A stretch of 42,480 bases of DNA, taken from assembly GCA_949293315.1 (NCBI GenBank), contig CASFCH010000059.1, positions 1 through 42,480 of the forward strand, in the 5' to 3' direction. The position numbers and the translations under genes are program-made. Positions 16,227 through 25,847 of the stretch are shown here, piece after piece; positions within the stretch are counted from its first letter, which is position 1; every line of letters begins with the position of its first letter. The notes under the pieces were generated by a model. The model was not told the origin of the DNA, did no database searches, and worked only from the letters and a program-made list of their open reading frames with translations. This stretch comes from an uncultured Oscillospiraceae bacterium (GTDB lineage: Bacteria; Bacillota; Clostridia; Oscillospirales; Acutalibacteraceae).

Positions 16227-17597
16227 TCAATCCTCTGCGTGGATTTTCTCGGGAATCACTGCCTCAATCAGCAGCAATTCCCCCGGTGCGAGCGTCAGGA
16301 AGAGTGCGCCATTCAGATTTTTGCGGCACTCCAGATAGCGGTTTCCGGTAGGTTCCACACGGTAGATGGCAGCATCTTTCTCGACTGGGAAGCGCCATGT
16401 GCGTGAATCCCCTTTTGCACTGTAGGCGATCCACTGCGTCCCCTGCACATCGAACGGGAGAAAGAGATTGTCCCCCTCCTTAACCGTCTCACCGTTTACA
16501 GTGATCCGGCGGTCCCTATTGTAGGAGATGATCCCGTCCGACAGGATGCAGCGTTCATTCATACCGCGCCCCTCTATCGCGAGGCGCTCATGGCGGCACA
16601 GGTAGCGATATGGGATCTGGACCGTGGCAAAGTCGTGCACAAATCGGCTGATCCAGTTCCCATTCGGTTCATGATAATCCCGAAAGATTTCCTCCCCGTG
16701 CATATTGCCATAAAGATAGTTGGCATACCGCTTATCCTTATACATGCCACCGCCGTACAGCTGCGGCGGTATGGATACATACTCCTCCCGACGCATACGC
16801 GTACACCACCAGCTCACCGGGATCAGCCCCAGCGTATCCAGTGGTGCGTCCGGGTGGTGTTCCCTCGGCAGGCCAAAAATCATATGATTGGGCAGGCGCT
16901 CATCCTCGCGATAGGTGAACTCGGAGGTGATGTCGATCCCCTTGCCGATCACATACTCGATCATTTTGCGGCGGTATTCCTGCATCTCCCGGATGGTGAT
17001 ATCCGGGTGATAATTGTGATAGCACTGGAAGTTATCGACATGAACCGTCCCAGTTTCTTGTAAGGGGAGCAGCTCGAGCAGCCGGTCAAACCGCTCCCGG
17101 AACAGTCCCGACTCCCACTCCTCTTTAAAGGAGATCTTATAGCACTTGCGCCCATTGTACCGCTCGACGGGGTCGGGCTGTCCATTCTTTTTACGGATCA
17201 GCGCGCCCGCTTTTACATAGCGGTCAAAGGAGGGCGCGTTCTCGTAGGCGTCGTTAAAATTGATATGCACGCTCACGATCGTATGGTACTTTTTAGCCTC
17301 ACGCATCAGCCAGAGCATACTCTCGTGTGCCGTGGCGTCCTGCGGGCGCTTCAGCGCCTCATTGACCTCAAAAAAGTCGGGATACTTATCATCGTGGCCG
17401 AGGTATTGCCAGCCCACCAGGTAGAGGATCTTTGTGATTCCCTGTGTAACAGCGTCTATGATCCGGATCATGTCCAGCGTGTCCTCAAAATTATTGATGA
17501 CATGGCTGGTTTTCCCATCCTTTTCCGGATAGGCCAGCGGCATTTTCATCACCATACACTGGGTATAGTCGTAGTGAAACGCGACCTGTTCCATCAT
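16227..17597 (-). CDS. Compact GH101-like protein A
   Basis: The 456-residue product resembles the catalytic barrel of GH101 endo-alpha-N-acetylgalactosaminidases, which release Gal-beta-1,3-GalNAc from serine/threonine. Visible features are LVGWQYLGHDDKYPDF, VSVHINFNDAY, a candidate nucleophile D188 in VHVDNF and a candidate acid/base E226 in ITSEFTYRE. It lacks the secretion signal, lectin domains and length (over 1000 residues) of known GH101 enzymes, so a small cytoplasmic glycan is the more likely substrate. A paralogue lies at 28528-29829. Each copy sits next to an enzyme for the same sugar linkage class (GH129-like here, GH110-like there). The start ATG follows AGGAGCAT. Confidence 0.78.
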   Translation of the reverse strand: MMEQVAFHYDYTQCMVMKMPLAYPEKDGKTSHVINNFEDTLDMIRIIDAVTQGITKILYLVGWQYLGHDDKYPDFFEVNEALKRPQDATAHESMLWLMREAKKYHTIVSVHINFNDAYENAPSFDRYVKAGALIRKKNGQPDPVERYNGRKCYKISFKEEWESGLFRERFDRLLELLPLQETGTVHVDNFQCYHNYHPDITIREMQEYRRKMIEYVIGKGIDITSEFTYREDERLPNHMIFGLPREHHPDAPLDTLGLIPVSWWCTRMRREEYVSIPPQLYGGGMYKDKRYANYLYGNMHGEEIFRDYHEPNGNWISRFVHDFATVQIPYRYLCRHERLAIEGRGMNERCILSDGIISYNRDRRITVNGETVKEGDNLFLPFDVQGTQWIAYSAKGDSRTWRFPVEKDAAIYRVEPTGNRYLECRKNLNGALFLTLAPGELLLIEAVIPEKIHAED

Positions 17598-17612
17598 ATG
17601 CTCCTGATCCTT

Positions 17613-19724
17613 CTAATTGGACTTGAGTGCGATTTGCTCCAGCCGGATGGGGCGCACATTTTCGAGCGTTAAATCCTCAAAGCCGGGCTTCATTTCAATC
17701 TCGCTGTACACGTGGCCCACTCCGTGCGCCGTGGGAGCAGAGGTTTTGATCAGCACCTCTCCGCCGCTGCGCTCAAGCAGGTCCCGGAAATGGCGGATAT
17801 GGAGGTGGTAATAGCCATCCGTATTGAAATAGTCATCCACCAGCACGCCCCCGCAGAACACCTGTAAATTCAGGCCGCGGAACCGGATATCCACCGCCAC
17901 ATCGTCAAATTCCCGCAGCCGGTCCATCTGGAAATTCAAGCGGTAATAGCCGCGGTCCCCGCGCGAGTAGAGATAATAATCGTACGGCAGCTTGACCTTA
18001 CCAATCCGCTCCATCCGGACAGCGTCCTCCGGCTCTTCAAAAGAGCAGGTGTGCGTCTGCCCATCCACGGTTACCCGCTGCCCATTCCCGAGCAGGGCAT
18101 AAATCGCGTCCTGATGCGTCCACATGGTGCCGTCGCTGAATACGGGCGTGCCATTGACAAGGTGGAAACGTAGTGCACGCTCCTGATCCATAAAGTGCAG
18201 CCGAACCCCCTTGCCCGCATCGTAGGTTTCCGCTGCACATGGAAAGGCCTCTCCGTTTACCGAAAGGACCACCGGCTGACGCTCCATGCGCATAAAGTAC
18301 AGGTCTGTTTGATCCCCGCATTCCACACGGGCCACCGGCTGCGCCGTCACATAGTCAAAGGTGACGCCGCGAACGCAAAAACGAAACGGGATGAACGTCA
18401 TCTCCTTAGCCGCAATCTGCAACGGCGGAAGCTTTAGCTCCACATCGCCGGTGAGCTGGGCGCTGAACTCGAGCGGAGCGGACTGTGCCCCGCGCTCATA
18501 ATTGCCGATAAAGAGATAGCCGTCCGCGTTCCCGCCACAGCGGACAGAGCAGTAGGGCAGCTGTGCCTCACCGGAGAAAAAAGTCTGCTTGCGGGCGATA
18601 TCGCGATCCCACGTGTTGATAAACAGGTGCATCAGGCGCAGGCGGTCCCCGTGCTTCCGGCAGACGCCATCCTTGGAGAGCGGCGCCTGAAAATCATAGT
18701 CCACAATGGGGAGAGCGTTCGGGTAAAACGTGCGCTTGCTCTCCTGAAGCAGTTCGCCGCGCGGATTGCGTCCCCCGTGGAACATATAATAACCCATCAG
18801 GTTCATGCCCGAGGCAAATTTTGCAAAGGCGACGCCGTAGCCGTCCCGGTCGCTGATAATCGGGCGGCGGTGCTGGGTGACCTGATTGCCGGTACCGACC
18901 TCGCAGCCCGTATAGGGGAAGTCGTCAAAGGTGGCCTTCTCACGCTTTCCCTTGATCAGATCCTCCCCGATTTCCGTCTCCGTGCGCCCCTCGCAAATTG
19001 CGAAGCGTCCCGCCGGTTCAAGTGGCTTTTTATGATAGGTCCACGGCGCCTCGGGATAGCCGCCCATCATCTGCAAAAAGCTCTTATCCGGCGTGTTGGT
19101 TGGCCAGGCCGTCATGGTAAAATAGGGGACTCGGAATCCCACCCGGTCCGCTAATTTTCTCAGGGTGTGGATATGATCGATGGTACCAGTATACTCGTTT
19201 TCCAGCTGGATGCCGAGAATCGTCTCCCCGTCGCAGAACTCCGCCACCTGCGCATACAGGGCACGCCAGTAGCGCTCCACATAGTAGAGATATTTGGGGG
19301 TGTCCTTCCGCTTGCCGCGCAGGGGCATCAGCCAGTCCGGGAAGCCGCCAAAGCGCGCCTCCCCGTGGCACCACGGCCCGATCCGCAAAAACACGCCCAA
19401 GCCGACCTCCCGGCAGATCCGCAGGAACTCCGCGATATCACGGTTCCCATCCCAGCGGAAATGGCCCTTCTGCTGCTCGTGATGGTTCCAGAACACATAG
19501 TTGGCAACGGCAGTCAGTCCACACTCCTTCATCTTTAAGAGCTCGCGCTTCCAGTCCTGCCGGTCACAGCGGGAAAAGTGGATCTCGCCGCTGATGGGCA
19601 GGATCGGCTTGCCGCCGCGCGTCAAATAGCGGGAGGTGGCGGAATACTCCGTGTCCATATTGCTGAATGAAAAGCCGCCGTCCTGATCACAGGGGGTGTA
19701 GTGAATATTAAATGTTTTTTTCAT
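17613..19724 (-). CDS. Divergent GH35 family protein B, putative beta-galactosidase
   Basis: The 703-residue product has GH35 barrel signatures in altered form: ISGEIHFSR, NYVFWNHHEQQKG, IGPWCHGEARFGGFPDWL, and LENEYTG with acid/base E177. The nucleophile candidate is E275 in YTGCEVGTG, which replaces the FWCGWFDHW context of the other two GH35 proteins here. A long C-terminal beta-rich region follows. No signal peptide. It is distant enough that specificity may differ (for example beta-1,3-Gal or another beta-hexoside). The ATG shares its first base with the upstream lipoprotein gene's stop (TAATG). Confidence 0.85.
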   Translation of the reverse strand: MKKTFNIHYTPCDQDGGFSFSNMDTEYSATSRYLTRGGKPILPISGEIHFSRCDRQDWKRELLKMKECGLTAVANYVFWNHHEQQKGHFRWDGNRDIAEFLRICREVGLGVFLRIGPWCHGEARFGGFPDWLMPLRGKRKDTPKYLYYVERYWRALYAQVAEFCDGETILGIQLENEYTGTIDHIHTLRKLADRVGFRVPYFTMTAWPTNTPDKSFLQMMGGYPEAPWTYHKKPLEPAGRFAICEGRTETEIGEDLIKGKREKATFDDFPYTGCEVGTGNQVTQHRRPIISDRDGYGVAFAKFASGMNLMGYYMFHGGRNPRGELLQESKRTFYPNALPIVDYDFQAPLSKDGVCRKHGDRLRLMHLFINTWDRDIARKQTFFSGEAQLPYCSVRCGGNADGYLFIGNYERGAQSAPLEFSAQLTGDVELKLPPLQIAAKEMTFIPFRFCVRGVTFDYVTAQPVARVECGDQTDLYFMRMERQPVVLSVNGEAFPCAAETYDAGKGVRLHFMDQERALRFHLVNGTPVFSDGTMWTHQDAIYALLGNGQRVTVDGQTHTCSFEEPEDAVRMERIGKVKLPYDYYLYSRGDRGYYRLNFQMDRLREFDDVAVDIRFRGLNLQVFCGGVLVDDYFNTDGYYHLHIRHFRDLLERSGGEVLIKTSAPTAHGVGHVYSEIEMKPGFEDLTLENVRPIRLEQIALKSN

Positions 19725-20902
19725 TACGCATTCTCCTTGAATCCATCATAACTGCTCCCGTAATATTTTTCATCCACCGGCATATTGCACGCCATCCAGA
19801 CGGTGCGGTGTTCCAAAATCTGAAGTCCGTGCCCCGTTTCGCTGCCGCCGTGGTCCGCCGCTACAATCACCAGCCATTTTTCATTGTACTGCTGCTCACG
19901 CGCGTCGATCGCATCGAGCAGGTCGTTCAGGTAGAGGTCGGCATTGCGGACGGAATTGACATAGTTTGGGTTCTCATTGGTAAAGCCGGTGCTGTGGCCG
20001 TTTGTATCCGGGCGGTGGAAAACGCCCGCCACGATCGTATCCCCGGCCTCCATACGACCGAGCAGATAGTCGCGCGTGCCGATATCATACGTCTGGTGTT
20101 CGTTGATCGTGCCCTCCTCCATGGCGACGGCGTTGTAATAATCGAGCGGGGCATTGAGATCTTCCTCTTTCTGCTTGCCCTCATTCTTGAGCATATCCTC
20201 CGTGCTTGCGGCACGCGGACGGTCAAGATCTCGATAGGTGATCGGCAGCTCCGGATGCTCCATGATATAGCCCACTTCATCCTCCCAGGCGATGTCAAAA
20301 ATTTCGCCCCAGTCAAAGGCAAAACCGGTCGCCACGCCGAGCTTGGCATATTTCATCATGATGGTCTCCGCGTCGGCATTCTTCACATCGCTGTTCGTCT
20401 TGACGCCGTGCAGCGTGCTCCACCCGCCGGTGAGCTCGCTTGTCCAGCCGGGGTGGGTGGAGGTCTCCTGCTCGCTGTCCTCCCCCTTGATTCCGCCGGC
20501 ATAGGCCATATACAGGCCTCCGGTCTCCTTCAGCCGGTGCAGTCCACTGTGCTCAGCGGCCTCGTAGTTATAGCCGTTTGTATCAAAGTTATTTTCATCA
20601 TAGAACAGATTGGTCATGGCGTCCGCGCGCACACCGTCCCAGCCGAGGAACAGCACCTTGCGGATCTTCCCCTCGCTGTCGACAATCCGGCCGTCCTGAA
20701 CCGTGCCGCCGGAGAGGAATTCATCCATGATGTGATAATACTGGTACTGCGGGATGGCCTGCGCCCCTGTGTTATCCCAAAAAGAGTACTGGGACACCCT
20801 GTTAAAATATTCGTCATCCGTCTTGGTGCAGCCGGTCAGGCAGACACCGGTGAGTGCGGTTGCCGCCAGAACGCCGGCGATGATACGTGCGTGTTTCATC
20901 AT
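19724..20902 (-). CDS. Lipoprotein of the alkaline phosphatase/phosphodiesterase superfamily
   Basis: The first 25 residues form a lipoprotein signal with lipobox LTGC and lipidated C25, so the enzyme is on the outer face of the membrane. The catalytic part has GWDGVRADA (metal Asp), THPGWTSELTGG with a Thr/Ser nucleophile candidate, FHRPDTNGHSTGF and ADHGGSETGHG, the metal-binding order of nucleotide pyrophosphatase/phosphodiesterase and related enzymes. It could cleave a phosphodiester, a phosphomonoester or a sulfate; sequence alone does not decide. It lies between two GH35 genes in the glycan operon. ATG at 20902 follows GGGAGGATTCT. Confidence 0.87.
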   Translation of the reverse strand: MMKHARIIAGVLAATALTGVCLTGCTKTDDEYFNRVSQYSFWDNTGAQAIPQYQYYHIMDEFLSGGTVQDGRIVDSEGKIRKVLFLGWDGVRADAMTNLFYDENNFDTNGYNYEAAEHSGLHRLKETGGLYMAYAGGIKGEDSEQETSTHPGWTSELTGGWSTLHGVKTNSDVKNADAETIMMKYAKLGVATGFAFDWGEIFDIAWEDEVGYIMEHPELPITYRDLDRPRAASTEDMLKNEGKQKEEDLNAPLDYYNAVAMEEGTINEHQTYDIGTRDYLLGRMEAGDTIVAGVFHRPDTNGHSTGFTNENPNYVNSVRNADLYLNDLLDAIDAREQQYNEKWLVIVAADHGGSETGHGLQILEHRTVWMACNMPVDEKYYGSSYDGFKENA

Positions 20903-20957
20903 AGAATCCTCCCTCTATCTTGGTGCCAAATATACAAATGATTCAAAATATCCCCTG

Positions 20958-22706
20958 TTACAGCTGGTGTCGACTTGTAATCTGTACGGATGGGACGCGG
21001 TATCCCTCCTGCTCCAGCACAATGATCTCATTTTGTTCCCTGAGGAACGGCGCGGGGAGGTAGAGTGTGCGCTGGGGGCCGCGGTTCCAGTATCGGCCGA
21101 TATGAACGCCATTGACAAAGACGCACCCCTTCCGGAATCCCTTCATATCCACAAAACAGTCGGCATCCGGGCGTGCAGCGAATACGCCGCGCAGGAATCC
21201 CGGTGCGCCGCCGAGCGTCTTATGCTTAAAAACGACTTGATCCAGATGATCCATGGGCAGCGTGTAGATCTCCCACCCAAACACATCCTGCATCCCGTGG
21301 CGGACGCGCGCGATCCCCTTGCGGTCGGCCAAGTGTGGGCCGTAGTTGACGCGGCCCATCCCCTCAACCAGAATTTCGATGACGCACTCCCCGTTGAACG
21401 CCGGAATTTTGCAGGTGAAGCCATCGTTGTGCTTCATGCGGCCGTTCTTTGTGCGGTCATACCGGTATACCATTTTTCCGTTAATGCGCAAATAGGCGAT
21501 ATCATGTACGCCCTCCACACAGAGCGGCTGGGCAGAGTAATTGCCCTTGAGCACCTTGCGGTAGAGGATGTAGCCGAAATTCTGCCCGAAGTGCTCCATA
21601 CTCTCCGGGTGGGCGGAAATGTGGCGCTGCCCGATGCGGTAACACGTCTCCCACAGCGGGGCGGATTCCATGAGTTCCACGGCTCCGATATGTTGCAGCT
21701 TCGGGCACGGCGGGAGCGCCTCGTCCATCGGGAGCCCCTGGGCCGTGCGCAGGATTTTACGCACCCGGTGATAAGCGGGCGTATAATCGCCGTACTCGTT
21801 GAGCAGAGCCGCGTCGTCATAGCTGGTGACCGTGGGCTGATATTTGCGCCCATAGTTGGCCCCCGCCCAGAAGTTGAAGTTGGTACCGCCGTGGAACATA
21901 TAGATGTTCATATTTGCACCTGTATCCACGAGAGACTGAATCTCCCGCCCGACCTGTGCCGGATTGCGCCGGTGATGGCGCTCCCCCCAGTGATCGAACC
22001 AGCCGCACCAGAACTCCATGCACGTTTTCGGCATCCCCTCCTGAAAACCCTCCAGGCTGTTAAACGCCGTCCTGGCATGGGAGCCAAAATTGAGCGTTTG
22101 ATAGACATCCGGCAGCGTACCGCCGGAGAGCATATTGGAATTATTTCCATCGGAGGTAAAGAATGGGACTTCCGCCCCGCACTCGAGCATGATCTCCCGC
22201 AGGTGATTCAGGTATTCCTTATCGTTACCGTAGGAACCGTATTCGTTCTCAATCTGGAGGGCGATCAGATTCCCACCCCGGGTATCCTGAAGCGGCGCTA
22301 GCTCCTGAAACACGCGCTTAAAATATGCCTCCACCTTTTGCATGTAGATGGGTTCATCACAGCGCAGGCGGATATTGTGATCGGCCAGCAGCCACGCCGG
22401 GAAACCGCCGAAATCCCACTCCCCGCACGTGTAGGGGCCGGGGCGGATGATGATGTACAGCCCGTACTCCGCCGCCATGCGGCAGTACGCCGCGATATCA
22501 AGATTCCCTTCAAAGCAGAACGCGCCCTCCTTCGGTTCGTGCAAATTCCAGCACATCACCGTCTCCACGCAGTTGAAGCCCGCCGCACGCATTTTGGCAA
22601 ATCGGTCCCCCCAGTATTCGCGCGGCACACGGAAGTAGTGCATCGCCCCGGAAAAGAGCCGGAACGGCTTGCCGTCAATATAAAATCCGTCTTTTCGAAT
22701 CTCCAT
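20958..22706 (-). CDS. GH35 beta-galactosidase C
   Basis: A 582-residue cytoplasmic GH35 enzyme with FSGAMHYFRV, ETVMCWNLHEP, IENEYGSYG (acid/base E155) and CMEFWCGWFDHWG (nucleophile E231). It ends with a beta domain holding VFVNGVHIGRYW. It is a paralogue of the gene at 9880-11640, with collinear alignment along the whole length. Keeping both suggests different linkage or aglycone preference. The start follows AGAGGTGGACT closely. It precedes the lipoprotein gene by 55 bases and follows the DUF5107 gene by 10. Confidence 0.94.
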   Translation of the reverse strand: MEIRKDGFYIDGKPFRLFSGAMHYFRVPREYWGDRFAKMRAAGFNCVETVMCWNLHEPKEGAFCFEGNLDIAAYCRMAAEYGLYIIIRPGPYTCGEWDFGGFPAWLLADHNIRLRCDEPIYMQKVEAYFKRVFQELAPLQDTRGGNLIALQIENEYGSYGNDKEYLNHLREIMLECGAEVPFFTSDGNNSNMLSGGTLPDVYQTLNFGSHARTAFNSLEGFQEGMPKTCMEFWCGWFDHWGERHHRRNPAQVGREIQSLVDTGANMNIYMFHGGTNFNFWAGANYGRKYQPTVTSYDDAALLNEYGDYTPAYHRVRKILRTAQGLPMDEALPPCPKLQHIGAVELMESAPLWETCYRIGQRHISAHPESMEHFGQNFGYILYRKVLKGNYSAQPLCVEGVHDIAYLRINGKMVYRYDRTKNGRMKHNDGFTCKIPAFNGECVIEILVEGMGRVNYGPHLADRKGIARVRHGMQDVFGWEIYTLPMDHLDQVVFKHKTLGGAPGFLRGVFAARPDADCFVDMKGFRKGCVFVNGVHIGRYWNRGPQRTLYLPAPFLREQNEIIVLEQEGYRVPSVQITSRHQL

Positions 22707-22716
22707 AGTCCACCTC

Positions 22717-25700
22717 TCACAGCTGTTCTGCCAGGGAACGGATATAGCGGCAGAACTCTTCGTTGCGCTGGTCGATATCCTGCTCCCAGATCAGCATATC
22801 CGGCAGGGAAACCGCAAAGTAATCGATTACGGCTTTTTTACCCTCGTGATTGCGGCAGTAGCGCTCAAAGCTCTCCCTGATCTTTTGTGCGCGCCCCTCC
22901 TCGCCCAGCTTGCGCAGGGCCAGTGCCTGATAGAACACATAGTCCACGGGGTTATCGTTATAGTACATATCATCCGCTACGGTATCGTCCCCGCTGGCGG
23001 CCAGCTGATAGTATTCCCGTGCCTGTGGATCCCCCACCTGCTCGGCGAGCATACCCATCCGATAGTAAATATCGTTGCTGGTATCAAGGATCAGCTTGCC
23101 CTCGCCCAGATTCTCCGGGAAAGTGAGCGCATCGTTATATTTCTGCATGGCCTCTGCCGTTTTACCGCAGGCAGCCAATGCTTCGGCACGGGCACACTTG
23201 ATCTGCTTGTAAAGGCGGGTGACCTTCCCTTCCCCGCCCTCCCACGGGTGGAACTTACGACCCAGGATCATCTCCTCCGCACGGGCGGAATCGCCTCCCG
23301 CCAACACCAGGCGGATATACTCCAGATACAGGTCGTCGCGCTCCCGGACAACCGGCAGATTCCGGTCCAGCAGCTTGAGCAGGAAGGCGTCGTCCTTCCC
23401 GGTGAGCTGATAGAGCTGCGCCAGCTCCAGCAGCACGCGGGCATCCGTCTGATCCAGCGACCAGGCACGCTCCATATAGGCCACCGCCTTCTCCGGGTCG
23501 TGCGCCTTGTTGTAATAGTACAGGGACAGGTTGCGGTGCACGGTGGGCATCTTGGGATCGAGCCGCTCCGCCGCCAGCCAGTGGTCACGTGCTAACTCAT
23601 ACTGCCGTTTATCGTAATATAAATCGCCAAGATAGTAGTGTGCCAGCGCGTTCTCCCCAATGGTATTGACGCAGTCGAGCACCAGAATATCAAAAAGGCT
23701 GTTCGGGAAAATGACAACTTCACGCGCCGCAACTGCCCGGGCGATCTCCGCACTGAAGGACTTGTGGCTGTGATACCGCGCATACGCCGTGTAGAAGAGA
23801 ACAAGCGGATTGCGCCCATTGGCCTGCGTCCATGCGCGCAGGAGCTCCTCTGCACGGTCATATTCCCCAAGCAGCAAATACTCGGAGGCCGCCTGCGTGA
23901 TCTCCGTCACGTTGACACCCGCCAGAAAGTCCTCCGCACCGATCTCAAAGCGTGACACAAGATCAAACGGGTCCTGCTCCATAACAATTTGGAGATGATC
24001 CCGCATCTCCCCCAGCAGGCCCATCCGCTTGAGCGCCATGCACAGGATCAGGCGGCTGCGCACATCGTGCCCGCCGCAGGCGATCCCCTCCTTCACAAAG
24101 GCGCAGGCTTCCTCAAAGCGGCCGCGCGTATATTCGATCGCCGCCAGATAGTAATACGCCGCACCCTTGTGCTCGTTGCTCCACAGGCATTTATAAAACA
24201 AGTCATACGCCCGGTCCCGGTTCCCGGTGAGGAGTTCTGCCACACCGAGATAGAAGAACGGATCCGTCGTGGGCGGATTGGGGTTTTTGACGGTCGCCTT
24301 TTCAATGGCGCGGCGGAAATACGGCTTGCAGGCCTCCATCCGGCCGCGGCGCAGCAGCAACAGCCCGTAGGCCGTATTCAGGCGCAAATCCGATGCATCA
24401 CGGCGCAGGCCCTCCAGGTAGTAATCCTCGGGCAGGCGTGTCGCATGGCGGTACTGCTCGATATGCAGGCCATAGAGGTACAGCTCCTCCGTCGTTTTAC
24501 AATCGGCCGGGGGCGGGCAGGCCGTCGCGGGATCCGGGATGTCAAATTTTTCTACCATATCCGGTGAAAACCGCAGCTGATGCCTGCCATACGTGACACA
24601 GACTTCGGCATCGTCCCCGACATTTTCCAGTTTATAGACCTCGCCCGCAGCGAGATCCACCGTATTTTCATGTGTTTGCCCAGCTGATGTAATGGATATC
24701 CGGACCCCGCTGTGCGCCCGTGCCGCATACAGGCAGAATACGCCGTTTTCCGTGCCAAAACAGAAGTCCCGATTTGCGTTGCTGATCCTGCCGACCTCCC
24801 GGTACGGCATAAAGTACTGGGTAAAGCTCTTTTCCTCGTGCGGCTGGATAAAGGTGAAATCGGGCTGATTATCCGTAAAGCAGCCGGTCATCAGCTCCAC
24901 ATAGGGGCCGTCCGCATCGGTCAGGTTCCGGTCCCAGGCCTTACCAAAATCCCCGCATCCCCAGGTCCACTGCTTTTTGCCGGGAGAGATGTGGTGATCC
25001 GCCACATGGAGCAAGCCCGCACGTCTGCCGTAATCATAGCCGCCGATAAAATCAAAGTTCGACTTATAGGCCATAAAGGAAGTGGGGACCGGAATGTTTT
25101 TATACCGGGAGATATCCACACCGGCGGAATAATCCATCTTGTAATATGTCCCGTGGGCGATTGGGAACTCGCTCACAGCCCGCTTGCCGTGATCCATGAC
25201 CGCCGTGACATCCGGCGGCATAATAGTGGCGGTATCGTCATTGACGGCGTAGGCCGGATTGGCCCACCACAGGAAGGTCTGCGGCAGGGAGCCGTAGTTG
25301 AACACGCGTGTATTCAGCTCCATATACACGGCGTCCGGGTAGAGGCGGATCTCCGTGAGCACCTTGAGCCCGAACATGTTCTCCGTCTCCCCCACGGTGA
25401 CGGATGCACTCCCATCCGGATAGCTGCGGATCGTGTGGCGCACGGGCATATAGGTTGAAGGGCGGTGGTGCTGCGGCCAGTTGAACTCGATTCCACCGCT
25501 GATCCACGGCCCGAGCAAGCCGACAAGCGCCGGCTTGATGACATGGTTGCGGTAGACAAAGTCATAGCCGTTGCTCTTGTCACGCGCCGCATAGATGCGC
25601 CCGCCAAGCTCCGGGAGAACGGTCACCTCGATATAGTCGTTCTCCAAAATTACGGCCTGGTACATCTGATCCTTTTTCTCGTCCTCGATCTTTTCGATCA

Positions 25701-25833
25701 CGGGATTGGGGTACACCTTGCCGGAACTGCCCTGATAGACCCGCTTTTCAAAGAACATGGGATTCTTTTCTTCCCTGCCGACACCATAGGTCGGGATCAT
25801 CATTATTTTCTCAATCACCCGTGCTGCTTTCAT
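22717..25833 (-). CDS. DUF5107-TPR protein
   Basis: The 1038-residue product begins with a DUF5107 domain (about 30-340; LPELGGRIYAARDKSNGYDFVYRN, GPWISGGIEFNWPQHHRP). Its LPELGGRIY and GGIEFNWP blocks recall the galactose-mutarotase-like beta-sandwich fold. From about residue 430 onward there are repeated helical TPR units such as AYYYLAAIEYTRGRFEEA and ALAHYYLGDLYYDKRQYELA. No signal peptide or membrane segment. Proteins of this architecture are found next to glycosidase genes, but I know no established reaction. A carbohydrate-binding or mutarotase/lyase-like role with TPR-mediated assembly is inference. Confidence 0.85.
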   Translation of the reverse strand: MKAARVIEKIMMIPTYGVGREEKNPMFFEKRVYQGSSGKVYPNPVIEKIEDEKKDQMYQAVILENDYIEVTVLPELGGRIYAARDKSNGYDFVYRNHVIKPALVGLLGPWISGGIEFNWPQHHRPSTYMPVRHTIRSYPDGSASVTVGETENMFGLKVLTEIRLYPDAVYMELNTRVFNYGSLPQTFLWWANPAYAVNDDTATIMPPDVTAVMDHGKRAVSEFPIAHGTYYKMDYSAGVDISRYKNIPVPTSFMAYKSNFDFIGGYDYGRRAGLLHVADHHISPGKKQWTWGCGDFGKAWDRNLTDADGPYVELMTGCFTDNQPDFTFIQPHEEKSFTQYFMPYREVGRISNANRDFCFGTENGVFCLYAARAHSGVRISITSAGQTHENTVDLAAGEVYKLENVGDDAEVCVTYGRHQLRFSPDMVEKFDIPDPATACPPPADCKTTEELYLYGLHIEQYRHATRLPEDYYLEGLRRDASDLRLNTAYGLLLLRRGRMEACKPYFRRAIEKATVKNPNPPTTDPFFYLGVAELLTGNRDRAYDLFYKCLWSNEHKGAAYYYLAAIEYTRGRFEEACAFVKEGIACGGHDVRSRLILCMALKRMGLLGEMRDHLQIVMEQDPFDLVSRFEIGAEDFLAGVNVTEITQAASEYLLLGEYDRAEELLRAWTQANGRNPLVLFYTAYARYHSHKSFSAEIARAVAAREVVIFPNSLFDILVLDCVNTIGENALAHYYLGDLYYDKRQYELARDHWLAAERLDPKMPTVHRNLSLYYYNKAHDPEKAVAYMERAWSLDQTDARVLLELAQLYQLTGKDDAFLLKLLDRNLPVVRERDDLYLEYIRLVLAGGDSARAEEMILGRKFHPWEGGEGKVTRLYKQIKCARAEALAACGKTAEAMQKYNDALTFPENLGEGKLILDTSNDIYYRMGMLAEQVGDPQAREYYQLAASGDDTVADDMYYNDNPVDYVFYQALALRKLGEEGRAQKIRESFERYCRNHEGKKAVIDYFAVSLPDMLIWEQDIDQRNEEFCRYIRSLAEQL

Positions 25834-25847
25834 GCGTAAACCTCGCT

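Noticed and set aside
19712-22301. Long plus-strand frames (409 and 515 codons) opposite the lipoprotein and GH35 C genes
   Set aside because: Both mirror well-supported minus-strand genes and translate to low-complexity, His/Arg/Val-rich sequence.
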